A stretch of DNA of 64,000 nucleotides from Kribbella italica (GCF_014205135.1 NZ_JACHMY010000001.1:8742001-8806000); one strand, 5' to 3'; counted from the stretch's first letter, positions 8,477 to 17,334 are shown. The notes: generated from the letters alone by a model not told the origin. Program-made: numbers and translations.

Positions 8477-9788
8477 CGAAGGCTCTCAGTGGATGCGGCC
8501 GGGACGACGTCGGCGTCAGCAGTTCGCGGGTCCGGTCGAGGCCCCATCGGTCCAGCGCGCCGATCGGGTCGCTGGACATCCGCAGGCCGGGAGAGTTCTC
8601 GACGTGGTTCGCCCACGCCTCGCGGTCCTGGATGTCGGGCTGGACGATCAGGCAGTCCGGGTCGTTCGCCCACCAGCGGCCGTGCAGGAACTCGCGCGCC
8701 ACCGAGGTCGACCGGGCACCACGCTGACCGGGCTGGCTGATGTCGCCGGACGGCGGATCGACCAGCGGGTCGGTGTCGGGGGAGACCCGCATGCAGTCGA
8801 CCAGGCCGAGGCTCGGCAGGATCGGGGCGCCGCAGCCGTGCAGGATGCGGTTCGGTCCGACCACCTCGCGGATCAGCCGTAGCCCGTGCCGGTACGCCGT
8901 GATGCCGTCGACCTGTTCGTGCCGCCGGCCCTCGATCGCGCCCGCGTAGCAGAAGTCGAGCTTGAAGTGGTCGTAGCCCTGGCGGCACAACTCGGTGAAC
9001 ACGTCCTGGAGATGCCTTGCCGCGGCAGGGTTCGTGACGTCCAGGACCAGTTGCTCCTGGCCCCAGTTCGTGCCCGCGGAGATGCCGGGGACGAGCCACT
9101 CGGGGTGTTGGCGCGCGGTCTCGCTGCGGCTGCCGACCAGGAACGGTGCCACCCAGATCCCGGCCCGCCGCCCGCTCGCGCGGATGTCGGAGGCGAGCCG
9201 GACGGTCGAGCCGAAGTCGTCGCGTGGCGTCAGCCAGTCGCCGATCTCGGCCTGGTAGCCCTCGTCGAGCAGGACCAGGTCGACGCTCAGCCCGTGCTCG
9301 TCGAACTGGCGGACCTCGTTCATCACGTCCCGCTCGGTGACCTTGCCCCAGTACGCGTACCAGCTGCACCAGGACGGGCCGAACACGCGGACCGCGGGGT
9401 GGTACTGGGCAGCGAACGTGTCGGCCCAGTCGGCGAGGGCCTGGTTGCTGTTGGCCTGGGTGCTGGTGGTCAGTTCGACCTTGCCGTCGGCGGAGATCAC
9501 GAGACGATCCCCGACGACCTCGCAGCGGATCGACGGGACGATGTCGGGGGACAGCGCCGCGACGACGGTGACCTCGCCGCCCGTCGAGACCGCGAGCAGG
9601 CCCTCGCCCTGGAACCGGCCCGCCTCGACGTCCGGCCGGTAGGCCATCACGTGGTGGTTGGGAGCCGTCGGCCTGGGCGGACGGGCGGTCGGGTCGTACC
9701 AGCCGCTCGGGCTCCACGACTGCCACCCGTGCTCGAAGATGCGGGTGGTGGTGTCGTGCACGAGCTCGGTGACGGTACGAAAGCCCAC
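8469..9788 (-). CDS. Glycoside hydrolase family 36 (alpha-galactosidase-like)
   Basis: A 439-aa enzyme. The (beta/alpha)8 barrel shows clan GH-D signatures: LDEGYQAEIGDW near residues 174-185, GIWVAPF near 210, the nucleophile Asp278 in HFKLDF, and a probable acid/base Asp338 or 340 in MRVSPDTD. There is no signal peptide, so it should act in the cytoplasm on sugars imported by the downstream ABC transporter. At about 440 aa it is compact compared with many GH36 enzymes. I chose GTG 9788 because GAGG lies a few nt upstream; a longer ATG reading (9866) would overlap the divergent AraC start and adds unconserved residues. Confidence 0.85.
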   Translation of the reverse strand: MGFRTVTELVHDTTTRIFEHGWQSWSPSGWYDPTARPPRPTAPNHHVMAYRPDVEAGRFQGEGLLAVSTGGEVTVVAALSPDIVPSIRCEVVGDRLVISADGKVELTTSTQANSNQALADWADTFAAQYHPAVRVFGPSWCSWYAYWGKVTERDVMNEVRQFDEHGLSVDLVLLDEGYQAEIGDWLTPRDDFGSTVRLASDIRASGRRAGIWVAPFLVGSRSETARQHPEWLVPGISAGTNWGQEQLVLDVTNPAAARHLQDVFTELCRQGYDHFKLDFCYAGAIEGRRHEQVDGITAYRHGLRLIREVVGPNRILHGCGAPILPSLGLVDCMRVSPDTDPLVDPPSGDISQPGQRGARSTSVAREFLHGRWWANDPDCLIVQPDIQDREAWANHVENSPGLRMSSDPIGALDRWGLDRTRELLTPTSSRPHPLRAFDA

Positions 9789-9864
9789 GGGATCCTCACT
9801 TCGTCGGGGTTGCAGGATCTTGCTGCTGGTTGGGTAATCTAGGGACCCGCACGAAGGGTGCACC
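9789..9864. promoter_or_regulatory. Divergent promoter region between GH36 operon and araC-type gene
   Basis: The 76-bp gap holds both promoters and presumably the AraC-type binding site. It contains the AT-richer stretch ttgctgctggttgggtaatc, with taatct as a possible -10 for the plus-strand gene. I see no clear palindrome. Confidence 0.4.
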
Positions 9865-10776
9865 ATGACAGAGCCTGCTGACTACGAGCACGATCTTGCT
9901 ACTCAGGTGCTGATCGAGCTGTACAGCGAGATCCCGCCGCCGAGCAAACTCGTCACCGGCCACTTCCACAGCGGCGGCGACTACCGGGTGGTCCGGCCGG
10001 CCGGTGTCGGCAGCTGGTACCTGCTCTACACGGCCGGCGGCACCGGGCGGTACCGGATCGGTGCCGACTCGCTCACGCTGCGCGTCGGCGATCTCGTCCT
10101 GGTCAGCCCGGGGACCGAGCACGACTACGGCACGGTCGGCACGTACTGGGAGACCTGGTGGGCCCACTTCCAGCCGCGGCGCGACTGGCACGCCTGGTGG
10201 TCGTTGCCGCAGGCAATGCCCGGGCTGTCGTACGTGCGGCTGACCAGGCCGTCGGAGACCGATCGGCTGGTGTCCGCGTTCGCGCGGCTGCACCGGGACG
10301 CGCAGCGCGCGGGTCTGTCGCCGACCGGCGACACCGAGCTGCACCTGCTCGAGCAGAACCTGGCCGTCCAGCTCACGATGAACGGCATCGAGGAGGTGCT
10401 GCTCGTTGCCGCGAGCAGCTTGCGCCGGGAGACCCGTTCGCTCGATCCGCGGGTGCAGTTGGTGCTCGACGCGGTGACGTCCGACCCGGCCCGGGCGCAC
10501 ACGCTGAACTCACTGGCCGGGCTGGCGCAGGTCTCGGTGTCCCGGCTCGCCCACCTGTTCAAGGAGCAGGTGGGCGACTCGATCATGAGCGTCGTGGTCG
10601 GGCTGCGGTTGCAGCGTGCGTCGGAGCTGCTCGGCGCGACCGACATGTCCGTCGGACAGGTCGCGCGCGCCGTCGGCTTCGAGTCCCCGCACTACTTCAG
10701 TCGCCAGTTCGGCCGCCGGTTCGGGGCGTCGCCGAGCGACTACCGGCGTTCGGTCAGGAACCCAGGGCAATGTTGA
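9865..10776 (+). CDS. AraC family transcriptional regulator
   Basis: A 303-aa regulator with an N-terminal cupin-like sugar-sensing domain (about 20-160, with GTEHDYGTVG) and a C-terminal double helix-turn-helix. The first HTH (LNSLAGLAQVSVSRLAHLF) and the second (MSVGQVARAVGFESPHYFSRQF) are both clear. It is divergently transcribed from the GH36/ABC operon and is the likely activator of that operon. Its last 23 nt overlap the end of the convergent 5'-nucleotidase gene. Confidence 0.9.
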   Translation: MTEPADYEHDLATQVLIELYSEIPPPSKLVTGHFHSGGDYRVVRPAGVGSWYLLYTAGGTGRYRIGADSLTLRVGDLVLVSPGTEHDYGTVGTYWETWWAHFQPRRDWHAWWSLPQAMPGLSYVRLTRPSETDRLVSAFARLHRDAQRAGLSPTGDTELHLLEQNLAVQLTMNGIEEVLLVAASSLRRETRSLDPRVQLVLDAVTSDPARAHTLNSLAGLAQVSVSRLAHLFKEQVGDSIMSVVVGLRLQRASELLGATDMSVGQVARAVGFESPHYFSRQFGRRFGASPSDYRRSVRNPGQC

Positions 10777-12949
10777 GTTCGGTGGCGGCGGCGTAGTCGG
10801 CGCCACCGGTCAGGCCGAGCAGCTTGACGTAGCGGGCCGTCGTACCGGCCGGGAAACGTGCGATCTTGGCGTCCACCGTGCCGTCCCAGGTGCCGGTGGC
10901 CACCGACCGGAAGTTGTTGCCGTCAGCACTCACCTGCACGTCGTACGAGGAGATCCGGCCGTTCGGTACGTCGGCGTCCTGTCTCGGGGTGTAGACCAGC
11001 GCCTCGATCGACCGGGTGCTGCCGAGGTCGAGCGTGATCGACTGCGGGAGCGGCGCGGGCGGGCTCCAGTTGGAGTGCCACATCGTCGAGCACTTGCCGT
11101 CGATGGCGAACGGCGCGGCGTACGCGGCGGACCCCTGGCTGGTCGCGGTGGCCGTCATCTCCTGCTGGGGAACGAGTTTCAGCGGGCCGAACGGGCCGTC
11201 GACGGGCTGGGGTGTGCCGGGGATGGCGGTGACGCGGCCGAGCGCCGGGGCTTTGATCGACGGGTGGGTGCGGAGGTGGTTGAGGAAGACCTGCTGGCCC
11301 ATCCTCGGCGCACGGACCAGGTGCTTGGGCTGCTCGAAGCCGGGGTAGCCGTACTGCGCGCCGTGCAGCGGCAGCACCGCGGTCGTCGCGACGCGGTAGG
11401 TGCGGCGGAGGTCGAGCCTGCGGCCGTCGACGAAGACCTGCCGCGGGTCGACGCGGCTGCCGGGCGGTGCGCCGAGATCGTAGGTGTAGCGGACGTTCTT
11501 GGAGATCGCGAGCGAGGACAGCCGCTGGCAGCCGTACGCCGGCGGGATCCACTGCTGCTCGAGGACCGCGTCGACCTGCTGGCCGGTCAGGGATTGCGTC
11601 GTGATCGGGGAGATGCCGGCGACCGGCCACGCTTCGCCGTACAGGATGCGGCCGGGCCGGTCGGTGGGCTGGTTGCCGGGGGCGTACTTCAGACCGGCCG
11701 CGATCACGTCGACGCCGAGGTCGGCGGGGACGAGCGCGAGGTCGGCGTCGCCGTGGCGGTGTGAGGCGGCTTCGTCGTGGTACAGGTCGGCGACCAGGTT
11801 GCCGGTGCGGCTCTCGGCGGTCGTGGAGAAGTCGAGGTCGCGGTCGAGCTTGGCGAGCGGCTCGTTCTGGCGGGCGGCCCAACGGTCGGTCCAGTACTTG
11901 ACGATCTTCTGGACCGCAGGATCGGGGGTGAGATCCTTCGTGACCGCGTGGTTCGTCGCGGTGGTCGCGGAGCGGATCACGTCGCCGGTCCTCGGGTCGA
12001 GGGACAGGTTGACCTCGCCGAGCACGCGGCCGTGGTTGGAGGCCTCCAGGACCGGGCGCGGGACGCCGTTCGGGTCGGGGATCATGCAGTTGAACGCGGT
12101 GTGCCAGTGGCCGCCGAAGATCACGTCGATGTCGGGCGACATCGCGCGGGCGGCGTCGAAGATCGGGCCGGTGGGGTTCAGGCAGTCGTTGAACTGGCCG
12201 CCCTGCTGACCGCCTTCGTGCATGCTCACCGCGATCGCCTCGACGCCCTTGGCCTTGAGCTCGGCGGCGGCCTGGTTCGCCGTACCGACCAGCGCCCGGA
12301 AATCGAAGCCGGAGCCCTCGATCGAGAGCGTCTCGGTCGGCGTACCGGGGAAGGCGAGGCCGATCACGCCGAGCTTGACCGTGCCACCGCCCGGCTTCGG
12401 TACCGAGGTGATCCAGTACGGCGGCAGCGCCGGCCGCTTCGTCCGCCGGTCGATCACGTTCGCCGCGTGGTACGCGTAGTCGGTGCCACGGAAGGCGCGG
12501 CCGGTGGAGTCCTTGAAACAGCTGTCGAAGCCGGGCTTGCCGTAGCACTTGCCGGAGACCATCCGCTGCAGGAACGGGAACTCCCGGTCGAACTCGTGGT
12601 TGCCGGCCACGTCGAAGTCCATCCCGAACGCGTTCAGCACCTCGATCGTCGGCTCGTTCGCGAACGCCTGCGTGTAGTCGGGCCAGCCGCTGAACTGATC
12701 GCCCGAGCCGATCAGGAACGAGTTCGTCCGGCCCTCCCGCAACCGGTCGAGATGAGCCTTCAAGTACCCGGCCCCGCCCACCTGCAGCCCATTGATGGTC
12801 AGGTTCTCGGTCTCAGACAGATACCCGTGCAAGTCCGTAAGGCTTAGCAGGTGCACCGGGATCCCCGCCTGGGCCTGCGCCGGTGCCGACACCGCACCTC
12901 CCACCAGCGCCGCCACCACGGCCAACGCCGCCCGCACCTTGAACCTCAT
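10754..12949 (-). CDS. Secreted bifunctional 5'-nucleotidase/metallophosphoesterase (UshA-like) with C-terminal discoidin-like domain
   Basis: A 731-aa exported hydrolase. A Sec signal peptide covers about residues 1-27 and ends at AQA. The calcineurin-like domain has the metal motifs LTDLHG, GSGDQFSG, GNHEFDRE, SMHEGGQ and GGHWHT. The 5'-nucleotidase C-terminal domain follows (about 340-570). The last 140 residues form an F5/8 type C (discoidin) domain, starting near TATSQGSAAYAAPFAIDGK, likely to bind polysaccharide or cell surface. I took ATG 12949 with a GGGAG site upstream; the open frame extends to 13333 but would run across the promoter of the HAD gene. It probably scavenges phosphate and nucleosides outside the cell. 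Confidence 0.9.
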   Translation of the reverse strand: MRFKVRAALAVVAALVGGAVSAPAQAQAGIPVHLLSLTDLHGYLSETENLTINGLQVGGAGYLKAHLDRLREGRTNSFLIGSGDQFSGWPDYTQAFANEPTIEVLNAFGMDFDVAGNHEFDREFPFLQRMVSGKCYGKPGFDSCFKDSTGRAFRGTDYAYHAANVIDRRTKRPALPPYWITSVPKPGGGTVKLGVIGLAFPGTPTETLSIEGSGFDFRALVGTANQAAAELKAKGVEAIAVSMHEGGQQGGQFNDCLNPTGPIFDAARAMSPDIDVIFGGHWHTAFNCMIPDPNGVPRPVLEASNHGRVLGEVNLSLDPRTGDVIRSATTATNHAVTKDLTPDPAVQKIVKYWTDRWAARQNEPLAKLDRDLDFSTTAESRTGNLVADLYHDEAASHRHGDADLALVPADLGVDVIAAGLKYAPGNQPTDRPGRILYGEAWPVAGISPITTQSLTGQQVDAVLEQQWIPPAYGCQRLSSLAISKNVRYTYDLGAPPGSRVDPRQVFVDGRRLDLRRTYRVATTAVLPLHGAQYGYPGFEQPKHLVRAPRMGQQVFLNHLRTHPSIKAPALGRVTAIPGTPQPVDGPFGPLKLVPQQEMTATATSQGSAAYAAPFAIDGKCSTMWHSNWSPPAPLPQSITLDLGSTRSIEALVYTPRQDADVPNGRISSYDVQVSADGNNFRSVATGTWDGTVDAKIARFPAGTTARYVKLLGLTGGADYAAATELNIALGS

Positions 12950-13060
12950 CCGCTGCTCCCGTCCTCGAACCGGACTGCAACGTAGCCAGCACCGATGAAC
13001 ACAAACCATCCCCGGAGTTGCTGACTCCCTGCACAATCCGGCTACGGATAGGTTGGACCC

Positions 13061-13732
13061 ATGCGCCGTGCTCTGCTCGTGGACCTGTTCAGCACCCTGA
13101 TCCCCGGCGGCCACGCCGAACGAGACCTGGTGCACCGCGAGATGGCGCAGGTCCTCGGCGTCGAGCCCGCTGCGTTCGAGGCCGCTTTCCGCGCCACGGC
13201 GTACGAGCGTTTCACCGGCGCGTACGGCGACCTGCCCAGCACCCTGCGGGAGATCACCCGCCGCAGCGGAGGCCGGCCGACCGACGACCAGCTCCACCAG
13301 GCGGCCGCCTTGCGCCGCGCCCTGGCGCGCCAACTCATCGCGGGCGCTCCGGCCTCGACGCTGAGTGCCCTCGCGAAGCTACGGGACCTCGGATGGCGGA
13401 TCGCGCTGGTCAGCAACATCACCTCGGAGACCCAGCTGCAGTGGGCGGACAGCGCCCTGGCGCCGTACTTCGCGTTCACGGCGTTCTCCGCCGAGCTGGG
13501 CTCGGCCAAGCCGGAGGCCGCGATCTACCTGGCGGCCTGCGAAGGGCTCGGGGTTGCTCCGGGCGAGTGCGTCTACGTCGCCGACGGTGCGGACAACGAA
13601 CTGGCCGGTGCGGTCGAGCTCGGCATGCACGCCGTTCGGACGACGGAGCACGCGGACAGCGACCCGGCCTGGGCAGGGCCGGCGATCAGTTCGTTCGCCG
13701 AGGTGCCTGCGCTGGTCGGGTCGCCCGCCTAG
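13061..13732 (+). CDS. HAD-superfamily hydrolase
   Basis: A 223-aa haloacid-dehalogenase-like phosphatase. Motif I reads VDLFSTLI, with the nucleophile Asp and Phe in place of the usual second Asp, as in 2-haloacid-dehalogenase-like members. Motif II is VSNITSE, motif III the Lys in SAKPEAAIY, and motif IV VADGADNELAGA. A helical cap domain lies between motifs I and II. It is divergent from the nucleotidase gene and ends 11 nt before the convergent dipZ gene. The substrate is unknown. Confidence 0.85.
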   Translation: MRRALLVDLFSTLIPGGHAERDLVHREMAQVLGVEPAAFEAAFRATAYERFTGAYGDLPSTLREITRRSGGRPTDDQLHQAAALRRALARQLIAGAPASTLSALAKLRDLGWRIALVSNITSETQLQWADSALAPYFAFTAFSAELGSAKPEAAIYLAACEGLGVAPGECVYVADGADNELAGAVELGMHAVRTTEHADSDPAWAGPAISSFAEVPALVGSPA

Positions 13733-13743
13733 GGCGTGCCGGC

Positions 13744-15504
13744 TCAGCCGAAGCTGAAGGTGAAGGCGGAGACGCCGGAGCTGTAGGTCAGCGTCATGGT
13801 CTTGCGTTCCTGGGTGGGCTTGTCGACCAGCTGGTAGGCGTTCGGCGTACCGGAGACCTGGACGGTCCGGTCGGGTTCGCCGGGGATCGAGACCGTGACG
13901 GTGCCCTTGCCGGACAGGACGTGGTAGACCTTCGCGGCGTTGAAGTTGAGCCGGGCCTGGGACCCCTTCGACGAGGTGACGTCCTGGGGACCGACGAGCC
14001 AGTTGCCGCCGAGGCTGTAGGTGTCGTCGGGCTGGGCCGGGTTCAGGCCGAAGGCGGTGGGCGTCTTGCGCGGGACGAGCTTGCCGGTGCCGTTCAGGTT
14101 GGTCGAGCGGGAGTAGGCCAGGTAGGTCTCGGGCGTGGTCCCCGCGGCACCGACGCTGTCGGCCTCGACCGTGCCGTCGACCGGATCGGGCAGCTTCACA
14201 CCGGGGTTCGCGGCGGTCAGCAGTTCGCGGATCTGGTTCTCGGTCTGGCCGTACGAGCCCTCGCCGAACTTGATCGACCGAACGGTGCCCTCGGCATCGA
14301 CCAGGTACTTCGCCGGCCAGTACTGGTTGCGGTACGCCGTCCAGGTGGCCAGGTTGTTGTCCTGACCGACCGGGTAGCCGATCTTCTCCTTGGTGATCGC
14401 CGACTGCACGTTGCCCGCCGACTTCTCGAACGCGAACTCCGGCGAGTGGATGCCGACGATCTGCAGCCCGAGGGACTTGTACGCCTTGTCCCACGCGAGC
14501 AGGTGCGGCGTCGCGCGCTGGCAGTTGATGCAGGAGTACGCCCAGAAGTCGACCAGGACGACCTTGCCCTTCAGCCCTGCCAGCGTGACCGGCGGACCGT
14601 TGAACCACTTCTGCGTGCCGGTGAACTCAGGCGCCTTGCCGCAGGACGCGAGCTCGGCGGCACCCGGCGTGCACTTGGCCAGTTCCTCACCGCCGGGACC
14701 GAGAGCGGGGGCCAGCGCACCTTGCACGGTCTTGTTCTCGGCGACCTTCTTCTCCAGGCCGCTGGTGTAGCTGGGCAGCGAGCGCTGGATGACGTCGGTG
14801 ACGTTGAACGCCAGCGCGACGGCGAGCAGGATCATCACGACGCCACCGCCGATGCGGAAGCCCCGGGCGTGGTCGCGGTAGGCCTTCACCCGCTGGGAGA
14901 TCCGCGATCCGGCCGAGGCGAAGATCAGCAGCGGCAGCGCCGCGCCCATCGCGAACGACACGGTCAGGACGACGGTGCGCCAGCCGACGTTGCCGGTGGC
15001 ACCGGCCACGGTGATTGCCGCCAGCACCGGTCCGGCGCACGGCACGTACAGGGTGCCGAGCCCGAGGCCGAGCACGAAGGCGCCGTTGTTGTTGCGGTTG
15101 ATCTTCGGCAGCCGGTAGAACGGCTTCTCGATCCAGTGCCCGAGGGCCGGGAAGATCAGGCCGAGGCCGACCAGGGTGAGGATGGTCAGGCCGCCCCAGC
15201 GCAGGAAGTCGTCGGGCAGGCCGAGCGCCGACAGGATGACCGAGCCGGCCAGTGTGAACAGCGAGAAGCTGACGACGATCCCGGCGATGATCTTCAGCGG
15301 CCGGAAGTCGCGCGGCGGTTTGCCGACCTCGAGCTCCTCGACCAGGACGTCACCGTCGGCCGGCGTACCGGTCTTGGCCTGGGCCTTGGCCGGGGTCTTG
15401 GTGCTGGTTCCGGCGAAGAAGATGATCGGGAGCATCGGCAGGACGCACGGAGAGACTCCGGTGATCAGCCCACCCAGCAGTCCGATCAAGGCAAGCGTCA
15501 ACAT
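13744..15504 (-). CDS. dipZ: DipZ-like fusion: CcdA-type membrane domain, thioredoxin domain and C-terminal DipZ domain
   Basis: A 586-aa membrane thiol-redox protein. It starts with a CcdA-type six-helix region (TGVSPCVLPMLP near the N-terminus, and VPCAGPVLA). An extracytoplasmic thioredoxin-like domain follows with a CxxC active site, YSCINCQRATPHL (near residue 330). A beta-rich C-terminal domain as in mycobacterial DipZ ends the protein. It would carry electrons across the membrane to reduce exported proteins. As in Mycobacterium, it neighbours a fasciclin lipoprotein and a sigK/rskA-like pair. A SigK-like promoter sits 43 nt upstream. Confidence 0.9.
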   Translation of the reverse strand: MLTLALIGLLGGLITGVSPCVLPMLPIIFFAGTSTKTPAKAQAKTGTPADGDVLVEELEVGKPPRDFRPLKIIAGIVVSFSLFTLAGSVILSALGLPDDFLRWGGLTILTLVGLGLIFPALGHWIEKPFYRLPKINRNNNGAFVLGLGLGTLYVPCAGPVLAAITVAGATGNVGWRTVVLTVSFAMGAALPLLIFASAGSRISQRVKAYRDHARGFRIGGGVVMILLAVALAFNVTDVIQRSLPSYTSGLEKKVAENKTVQGALAPALGPGGEELAKCTPGAAELASCGKAPEFTGTQKWFNGPPVTLAGLKGKVVLVDFWAYSCINCQRATPHLLAWDKAYKSLGLQIVGIHSPEFAFEKSAGNVQSAITKEKIGYPVGQDNNLATWTAYRNQYWPAKYLVDAEGTVRSIKFGEGSYGQTENQIRELLTAANPGVKLPDPVDGTVEADSVGAAGTTPETYLAYSRSTNLNGTGKLVPRKTPTAFGLNPAQPDDTYSLGGNWLVGPQDVTSSKGSQARLNFNAAKVYHVLSGKGTVTVSIPGEPDRTVQVSGTPNAYQLVDKPTQERKTMTLTYSSGVSAFTFSFG

Positions 15505-15547
15505 AGGGGTTTCTCCAACTCAGAGGGTCTCGGCAGGGTCACCTGTT

Positions 15548-15575
15548 CTTCGCTGCCGCCGCGCTCCCTGGATGG
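15548..15575 (-). promoter_or_regulatory. SigK-like ECF promoter of dipZ
   Basis: On the minus strand, CCATCC (15575-15570), a 16-nt spacer and GCGAAG (15553-15548) lie 43 nt before the dipZ start. This resembles the mycobacterial SigK consensus (CCATCC at -35, CCGAAT at -10). Confidence 0.5.
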
Positions 15576-15632
15576 GCGAGCCGCCGATTACGGCGCTCTT
15601 ACCGGCCCTTCGAAGAAAGTTCTGCCCCGCAC

Positions 15633-15659
15633 CCATCCGGCCTGACGCGGGCGCCGAAG
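15633..15659 (+). promoter_or_regulatory. SigK-like ECF promoter of the fasciclin gene
   Basis: CCATCC (15633-15638), a 15-nt spacer and CCGAAG (15654-15659) lie 68 nt before the fasciclin start. It is divergent from the dipZ promoter and of the same type. Confidence 0.5.
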
Positions 15660-15726
15660 TACCGGTGTCTGCTGCAGGTCGCAGAAGGCGGCTCTGGCTC
15701 CCCATTCAGTGAAAGAGAGTTCCACC

Positions 15727-16398
15727 ATGTCGAACACCCTGAAGCGCGTCACCATCTCGGCCGCCGCCGTTTCGTTGCTCTTCGCAACGGCTGCCTGTGG
15801 TGGCGGCGACGACAACGCCGACAGCGGTAGCGGCAGCAGCCCGTCGGCCAGCACCTCGTCGCCGGCCGACAGCCCGAGCGCCTCCCCGTCGGCCGACAAC
15901 ATGTCCGGTCTGGTCGGTCCGGGCTGTGCGGACTACGCCAAGGCCAACGCCACCGGCGCGGGCTCGATCGACGGCATGGCCGCCGCTCCGGTCGCCAGCG
16001 CTGCCGCGGGCAACCCGCTGCTGAAGACCCTGGTCGCCTCGGTGTCGGGCAAGCTGAACCCGAAGGTCAACCTGGTCTCGACGCTGAACAGCGACCAGTT
16101 CACCGTGTTCGCCCCGGTCGACTCCGCGTTCGCGAAGATCCCGGCCGCGACGATCAACACGCTGAAGACCGACAGCGCGCTGCTGACCAAGATCCTGACC
16201 TACCACGTCGTCCCGGGCCAGCTCGACGCGACCGCGGTGGTCGGCAAGCACGCCACGGTCGAGAAGCAGGAGCTGACCGTCACCGGCTCCGGCCAGAACC
16301 TGAAGGTCAACAACGCCAACGTCGTCTGCGGCGGCGTGAAGACGGCCAACGCGACCGTCTACCTGATCGACACCGTCCTGATGCCGCCGGCGGCCTGA
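15727..16398 (+). CDS. Fasciclin-domain lipoprotein (MPT70/MPT83-like)
   Basis: A 223-aa exported lipoprotein with a lipobox LFATAAC near residue 27. A Ser/Pro/Asp-rich linker (about 30-62) precedes one fasciclin domain (about 85-222) with the H1 and H2 boxes [14 protein letters not shown] and [11 protein letters not shown] Cys pair (GPGCADY and NVVCGGV) could form a disulfide made or maintained by the divergent DipZ. It is the counterpart of MPT83/MPT70, known members of the SigK regulon in mycobacteria. Cell-surface adhesion is the family's general role; its specific function here is unknown. Confidence 0.9.
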   Translation: MSNTLKRVTISAAAVSLLFATAACGGGDDNADSGSGSSPSASTSSPADSPSASPSADNMSGLVGPGCADYAKANATGAGSIDGMAAAPVASAAAGNPLLKTLVASVSGKLNPKVNLVSTLNSDQFTVFAPVDSAFAKIPAATINTLKTDSALLTKILTYHVVPGQLDATAVVGKHATVEKQELTVTGSGQNLKVNNANVVCGGVKTANATVYLIDTVLMPPAA

Positions 16399-16462
16399 CC
16401 AACCCTTCTCGACCAGTACTGACGGGGCCGCCCTAGCCATCCCACCCCGGTGGCGCAGTCCC

Positions 16463-16503
16463 GGCACCACCGGTGGTGCCTCCCTTCGCCAGGGAGGCAC
16501 CAC
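16463..16503 (+). terminator. Strong hairpin after the fasciclin gene, with a competing upstream palindrome
   Basis: A 12-bp perfect stem pairs gtggtgcctccc (16473-16484) with gggaggcaccac (16492-16503) around a 7-nt loop. Just before it, ggcaccaccggtggtgcc (16463-16480) is a perfect palindrome sharing bases with the left arm, so two mutually exclusive hairpins are possible. It separates the fasciclin gene from the anti-sigma gene. No T run follows, as is common in actinomycetes. Confidence 0.65.
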
Positions 16504-16534
16504 CGCTTCACCCTCGTCAGGATGGTCGACCCAG

Positions 16535-17263
16535 ATGACAACCACAGCAGAGCTCCACACCCTGACCGGCCCGTACGTGCTCGACGCCATCACCGACGAC
16601 GAGCGGGACGGCTTCGAGCGGCACTTGGCCCTGTGCACGGCGTGCACGGCCGAGATCGACAGCCTCCGCGAAGCGATCGCCAGGCTCAGCCTCGAGATCG
16701 CCACCGAACCGCCCACGGGACTCAAGTCCCTGGTGCTGGCCCGGATCGAAGAGATCCGTCAGCAGCGTCCGGTGAGCCGCGCCGCCGACGTCCCGGACAC
16801 CCGTCGGCGGATGTCCCGCCGGGTCCTCCTGACCCTGGCCGCCGCGTTCGTTGCCGTCGGCACCAGTGGTGCGATCGCGATCGACCAGTACCGCGACAAC
16901 GCCGCCACCACGACCACCAGCGCCCGGGCCAACGAGATCCTGGCCGAGCCGGACGCTCGCACCCTGCACGGTGCCGTCACCGGCGGTCAGGCCACCCTCG
17001 TAGTGTCCCGCCAACGCGACGCGGCCGTTGTGCTGGTCCAAGGCCTCAGGTCACTGCCTGAAGGCATGACCTACCAGCTGTGGATGGTCGACAGCTCGCG
17101 GACCGCCCACTCGATCGGCCTGGTCGAGGACGGGGCCACCGTGGTGACCCGTGGGGTGGCGGACAAGGTCGCCTTCGGGATCACTGTCGAACCGGAGGGT
17201 GGATCGGCCACTCCGACCCTCCCGGCCACGGGCGGCCTGCGGCCCGTCGTACAGCTGGACTGA
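16535..17263 (+). CDS. Anti-sigma factor, RskA family (first of two)
   Basis: A 242-aa single-pass membrane anti-sigma factor. The N-terminal zinc-finger-like anti-sigma domain has the HxxxCxxC motif (HLALCTAC, near residue 30). A membrane helix follows RRRMSRR at about residues 90-112, and the extracytoplasmic anti-sigma-K domain occupies about 125-240 (with MTYQLWMVDSSR). It is paralogous to the gene after sigK: both share the stretch AIAIDQYRDNAAT just after the membrane helix. It should bind and hold an ECF sigma factor until regulated proteolysis. It lies 72 nt before sigK on the same strand. Confidence 0.87.
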   Translation: MTTTAELHTLTGPYVLDAITDDERDGFERHLALCTACTAEIDSLREAIARLSLEIATEPPTGLKSLVLARIEEIRQQRPVSRAADVPDTRRRMSRRVLLTLAAAFVAVGTSGAIAIDQYRDNAATTTTSARANEILAEPDARTLHGAVTGGQATLVVSRQRDAAVVLVQGLRSLPEGMTYQLWMVDSSRTAHSIGLVEDGATVVTRGVADKVAFGITVEPEGGSATPTLPATGGLRPVVQLD

Positions 17264-17269
17264 GTCTGA

Positions 17270-17284
17270 GGGCCGCCACGGCCC
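17270..17284 (+). terminator. Small GC hairpin between the first anti-sigma gene and sigK
   Basis: gggccg (17270-17275) and cggccc (17279-17284) pair around a 3-nt loop just after the stop codon. It is short and could be a weak terminator or processing site inside the operon. Confidence 0.3.
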
Positions 17285-17334
17285 GTGATAGACATGGTTA
17301 CCGCTCAGCCCATGAGTCGAGCAGAGGACCGAAA

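Noticed and set aside
12950-13333. Longer N-terminus for the 5'-nucleotidase
   Set aside because: It would overlap the divergent HAD gene, and the Sec signal peptide begins at ATG 12949.
13018-15645. 875-codon plus-strand open frame across the HAD and dipZ genes
   Set aside because: Antisense and out-of-frame shadow of two well-supported genes; no recognisable domain.
15520-15705. Small minus-strand frame between dipZ and the fasciclin gene
   Set aside because: It covers the two divergent promoters and has no ribosome site or family resemblance.
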